NCBI GenBank assembly: GCA_947179155.2
Contig: OX359283.1
Coordinates: 12,450,847 to 12,514,846 of the forward strand
Source of the DNA: Hedera helix
Lineage: Eukaryota; Streptophyta; Magnoliopsida; Apiales; Araliaceae
Direction of reading: 5' to 3'
Length of the DNA stretch: 64,000 nt
Below are positions 58,997 to 64,000 of the stretch, piece by piece. The position numbers and the translations under genes are program-made. The notes under the pieces were generated by a model that made no database searches, had not been told where the DNA came from, and saw only the letters and a list, made by a program, of their open reading frames with translations. Numbering within the stretch: position 1 is the first letter of the stretch; every line of letters begins with the position of its first letter.

Positions 58997-60274
58997 TGTG
59001 ACACCTCCAAATTTAGATACTAGTACCTCGAACTTAGTACTCACGCCATCATATAATCATTCACCTCCAAACAACATAATATACTAATGCGGAATAAAAT
59101 AAACATATGTTGTTTCTACAAAATGTTTGCAGTGACGACCCTAAATTCGGGTTCCTTGAACCTCGGATCCGGTTCAACACGAGTACAACCTTTTCCTTAT
59201 TGTTCATGAATTATAACAATATTATAATTGCTAAATAATCATTTATTTACAATTTTACAACATCTCTTTCTATTCCAGAATCGAAATCTTTATACATTCT
59301 TAGTATGTCTCAATATCATACATGATACGACATTCTATTACAATCAAATTGAGTATTTAACACTCATATAATATACCAACTAAGTATTATACTACACAGT
59401 CATTTACCTGTCCAATTCGGACTGATATCTACAACAAATATTTAGATCTTCAGTGAAAGTAATATGCTTTCTTGTTCCTTGATCTTTATCGAGAACTTCA
59501 AATAATTTGCACTATCTGAAAATGTTGGTTTAGGCAAGAGTGAGCACGACGGCTCAGCAAGTCTAACAGATAGCACATAACACATAGTTCATGTTTATAC
59601 ATGCTTCTCATGCTTCATACATTACATTATATGAATGTATCATGCTTCTCATGCTTTGCATTTACTTATGCAACATACTGATCATGCATTTGAATGAATA
59701 CATGACATACAGTTTAACTTATTTAATTAATTCAGGCTTTCTATCATATAGAATCAACACACCTCATATGGTTTCACAAAAATATATTTAATTCAAATTC
59801 TCACATGCTTCAAGTGCACACACAACAGTTATACACATAGCAACAATATCTGAAAAACTTGTCTGGTTCGCTTCTACCAGTTATGTTTATTTGCGTCTTT
59901 CGTTCAACCTATAATTTATATAGAAAATTGACATAATCATTAGATGCAATGACTATTACTTAGCCTTTAATTAAGACTCTAACTTTAAATTATTAACTCT
60001 TAAGATGTCCGACAAACGAACCCTTAAGTTCCGGACAAAACCCTAGCCCAACCCGAGTTGGACATGTCGGGTATGCTCATCTAACTTACACCTTCACTAC
60101 ACGTTCTTCGTACGACTTACTTTTAATAAGTTGTCAAAAATTTAGTCACGAATTGACTATTTACATCTGTTTAATTTAATTAAACATTCTTCTTTTTCAT
60201 AACTTAATGATTCGGACATTTAATAATTTACCAAATACCTCAAAATATTATCTACCCTTGATAATATACAACTT

Positions 60275-60900
60275 CATTCAAATATTATTAACCATTTAAT
60301 AATATTTTAATCCCATATTAATATTATTAATCATTTAATAATATTTTAATCACATATTAATATTATTAATCATTTAATAATATTTTAATCACTTATAAAT
60401 ATTATTAACCATTTGATAATATTTTAATCTCTTATTAATATTATTAATCATTTAATAATATTTTAATCACTTCTTAATATTATTAATTATTTAATAATAT
60501 TTTAATCACTTACTAATATTATTCACCATTTAATAATATTTTATTCACTTCTTAATAGTATTAACCATTTAATAATATTTTAATCACTTAATAATATTAT
60601 TAACCATTTAATAATATTTTATTCACTTCATAATATTATTAACCATTTAATAACATTTTAATCACTTATTAATATTATTAACCATTTAATAATATTTTAA
60701 TCACTTATTAATATTATTAATCATTTAATAATATTTTAACCACTTATTAATATTATTAACCATTTAATAATATTTTAATTTCTTATTAATATTATTAACC
60801 ATGTAATGATATTTTAATCATTTACAAATGTTATTCATCATTCAATAACTTTTTAATCATTACTAATATTATTGATCATTTAATAATATTTTAATAATCT
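60275..60900. repeat. 39-bp AT-rich tandem array
   Basis: About 16 units with the same consensus as 45640-46335, including CATTTAATAATATTTTAATC and ATTAATATTATTAAC words. It is more diverged at its right end. Confidence 0.9.
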
Positions 60901-61146
60901 TCAAATAATACCAATAGTTAACTTTTTAATTGTGTTAACTTTAGTCTTTATGTTAAATATTTAGCTACCAATTAGTTACTAATAAACTTCATATATTGGT
61001 TTAGTATTCAAACTCATTCATTTTACACTTATTTCAACTTAAATTTTCATTAAAAACTCGACTCGGACCGACCCGACCCGACCCGACCCGACCTAACCCG
61101 GACCGAATCGAACCGACCCAAAAAACTTATACATTCTGTTTTGAAA

Positions 61147-61176
61147 GCCGGGGCGCTCAACTGGGCGCCGGGGAGT
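61147..61176. repeat. GC-rich near-palindromic block, variant
   Basis: AGCCGGGGCGCT and GGGCGCCGGGGAGT take the place held by ACCGCTGCGGCGGT blocks in the other LTRs. They lie beside the CCCGA stretch. Confidence 0.65.
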
Positions 61177-64000
61177 CCAAAACATAAACAAAACCCTAAA
61201 AATGGGTTGTTCGACCCTCCGACACTACGACAACCATAACTCTTTCATTTTAAAATATTTTGGGGTGATTCTTGAGTCCATTATCATTATAATTTCCCCC
61301 TATACAACTTATCTTTAGATCACAAATCCAAATTCCTAACGGAACTAGACTAAAAACGGCTCACAAGGACAGAGTGAAAATTAAAATCACAAATCCTTGG
61401 TTTTAATGGTTCAAACATTGAATAAAATAAACTCTACACATCCAAATGACACCAACTTAGTATTGTTGTCTTTTTAACTTCTTGTTTTACAATATTTCAT
61501 GGTTCAATCACATTTTTAAAAACTTTTGACACAAAATTTAAAGATCGAACCACTTAGGGTTTTACTGGTAAATCGTTCTAATTCTTTGCATACCACCCGT
61601 ACAAATACGTGTATTAACTATATCAAACAATGAATATACATATATATCATAGTTTTAGACTTCTAGATCATCAAAATAACTTTTGATCGGTTAAAAATAC
61701 ATTTTAACCGTTCAAATCATATCTAAACTATAAAAATGAACTAAAGAAGGTTTAGAGCACTTTTTAACCTTTTATACATGGATGCTCTCCTTCCTCTTGA
61801 CATGATCTTGGCTTGTGACTCTCTCTTATCCATTCTCTAGCAAATTTTCTTGGTGGATCATCAATCTCACAAAGGTAACTCTCTATATCTCTCAAGAAGC
61901 TCTCCCTTTTTCACTCTAGAAAATGCTACAAATGACCAACCAACCTCACCAATGAGTGGAACACTTCTATTTATAGCACAATGTTAATCCTTCATTAACC
62001 TCCTAATCAACTAGTGTTGGTGAAATTAGGAGCTTAAACTAGATTACTATTGCATGAAATGACTACCATGAATGACCATTGGTGTGACATCCATCAAAGT
62101 TGCTTGTAAGCAACTTTTGGATTGTAATTGAAGCCATAGGAAGTCCACACTCAACATTTCCATGTGGGGCCCCCTCAAAATTCGGTATTTGCAATTTATT
62201 ACACCAATTTGGCTTTATTTTTATGTCCTATATCATTATATAAGCATTCATATATATATACACCAACATATGTATACATATTCACCTATACATGCACATT
62301 GGGCTCCACTTTGGACCTTAGAATTAAATTATATTGGGCTCATTTATTTAATTTGTTTGGGCTCAATTTATTTATTACATTGGGCTAATATTAAATACCC
62401 TATGTTACATTTAATTAAAACAAGCATTGAGCTTGATTAATTATTACATAGATCAATGTTTAAATTAAATTATATGGACTACTAGGTTAATTAATTTGAC
62501 CTAGTTTAATACCTCAATTGGATTTGTAATATAATTCAATTAGACTTGCTATAATTATTTCTACCGTATTGAGTTACTTAATTAACTCATCCATAGTTAA
62601 TTCATATCACTACCTTTCTTCCTCTAGCAATTAACCAATATTTGGTTAATTCTCTATTTTTCCTACCAACTAGGGTTATTCAATTAACCCTACATTAGTT
62701 AATTCTCCACACTCAACAATATCTCCCAACACTTTGACCAACATTGGATTTTTAAGTGTTTGGGCTACATAGCTTACTTTGCATTGGGCTCTCTTATTTA
62801 ATTACTTGGGCTACCCAACACAACTCTCATATCATTTATAACTTGGGCTTCGTAATTAATTTAATCGAACTATTACAATACTTGCCAACATAATTTAATT
62901 GGACTTATATTAATTACCTCTTGGACTATTAATTAACATAACGTTTGGGCTTATTATTTAATTACTCACATTCATGCAAGTATTCCCATATTGGGCTTGT
63001 TTTAAATCCATTAATGGACTCTATACAATAACTTAATAATTAAGTTAATTACTTAATTAATTACTTTCCATTATTGTCATCCAAGACAATCATCCTAAAT
63101 TTTTCACAACTTTAACTCATACTAATATAATTAACCTAATTATTTATATTTCATGACTTCATGCTTAAATTAATTAATTTATTAGTTTAATTGAGTATTT
63201 AATTTACTCATATACTTGTTTGGCTAACAAGCACACTTTAGGTATATATATGTATATCAATATAACCGCATTCACTTCTCAATTAAATTTATTTCCTTAA
63301 TAAATTCTCTACATGCATCATTACAATAGTTCCACATTTAATTTCTAACAAATAAATTATGTTAAAAAAAATGTTCACCCATTTTCTACATATCTTACTT
63401 CTCAAATTCTAGGTTTTAAACATTAACCTTTAATTAAATCAATTAAGATATTATTTAAAATCTTGGAAATATCTAGGGTATTACATTTACTACTAGTCCC
63501 AAGGTTCGAAACCTTAACAAAAATACATCACGAGTCAAATCAAATGTGACAGGGTTCGTGTTACATCATAATAGTTCACAAAAAAAAAAAAAAAAAATTA
63601 ACTTAGGCAATTAACATTTCAAATGCATTTAGGGTTTTAGCTTCCCCTTGCCTTTATCTCACATGGAGCTCTCAGGTTTTGCTGCAATAAGTATCATGAC
63701 ATAGCAAGGATGAGCAACTAGCTTACTCAACAAGTTTTAATAAACAATGCATAAAATATGCCATGGTAGAATAAGAATTGAATGATTCAAAAGATTCTGA
63801 AATAACGCATCAATAGTATAATCAAAACTTGAACAACAAATGATAGTTTGATTATTTAAATACCGAGAGGTCAAATAGACCATGAACTTCTGCTTTAAAG
63901 AATCAGTCGCTTGACTTATCCCCTTAGGTTATATTCTTTAAACGATACTTAAAAGGATTAGCCTCGCGTACCCTATGTGTATGCATAACATTTAGTTCTG

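Larger units (their letters stand above)
59131..63485 (-). mobile_element. 4.4-kb solo LTR nested in the last LTR
   Basis: On the minus strand it starts TGTAATACCC and ends GGGTCGTCACT (one change from the usual CA end). Flanks TTTGC (59126-59130) and TTTAC (63486-63490) are a target duplication with one mismatch. It is closely related to the solo LTR at 44539-49251. It has the 39-bp array (about 60275-60900), a CCCGA stretch (61057-61119), a different GC-rich block (61147-61176) and a TATA box (61967-61976). It has no coding sequence. Confidence 0.88.
58997..64000 (-). mobile_element. Tekay-like LTR running off the window, with a solo LTR inside
   Basis: It starts TGTGACACCTCCAAATTTAG at 58997. 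After the insertion 59131-63485 it continues with the sequence order seen in the chromovirus LTRs: a TTGCCTTTATCTC segment, then GGATGAGCAACTAGC and AAGTTTTAATAA, then the 63840-64000 part matching 27600-27800 and 39410-39640. Only the 3' part of the LTR is inside the window. An internal poly-A run lies at 63580-63597. The target site is in the Tat 3' region. Confidence 0.7.

Overview
The window looks like plant nuclear DNA, probably from a eudicot, taken from repeat-rich chromatin. It is AT-rich, I recognise no host gene, tRNA or rRNA, and almost every stretch can be assigned to LTR retrotransposons inserted into one another. Lineage names come from protein motifs and end sequences read by eye, not from a database search.

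Layout. 1-1159 is a fragment of a gypsy LTR. 1178-2961 is an isolated LTR of an Athila-like family. 2962-4684 (- strand) is the 3' part of a decayed Tat/Ogre-type pol. At 4685 a second Tat-type element begins on the + strand, apparently inserted into the RNase H region of the first. It is the host of most of what follows, and its pieces lie at 4685-5121, 11124-11632, 25965-27176, 42557-42946 and 56434-58996. Its order is LTR, gag, protease, the end of RT, RNase H and integrase. It is interrupted by four elements: (1) a complete gag-only element on the - strand at 5122-11118 with a perfect GCAGT target duplication; (2) Copia-1 (+) at 11633-25959; (3) a Del/Tekay-like chromovirus (-) at 27177-42556; (4) Copia-2 (+) at 42947-56428. 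A further Tekay-like LTR starts at 58997 and runs off the window.

Three of these insertions carry insertions of their own, as does the LTR at 58997. A 4.6-kb solo LTR lies in Copia-1 (16774-21396, TSD CAAGT). A 2.4-kb LTR-like block lies in the chromovirus 3' LTR (30245 to about 32624). A 4.7-kb solo LTR lies in the 5' LTR of Copia-2 (44539-49251, TSD GGATC). A 4.4-kb solo LTR lies in the last LTR (59131-63485, TSD TTTGC/TTTAC). The nesting is therefore at least four levels deep.

No element here looks able to move alone. The gag-only element has intact cis sites and one open reading frame but no pol. Both Copia copies have broken gag-pol frames with identical lesions. The chromovirus has nonsense codons but keeps a full domain set plus an extra coiled-coil ORF upstream of gag. 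The points most worth following are the gag-only element with its two retained hairpins, the shared defects of the Copia pair, the extra ORF, and the very long LTRs that carry 39-bp tandem arrays and GC-rich near-palindromes.
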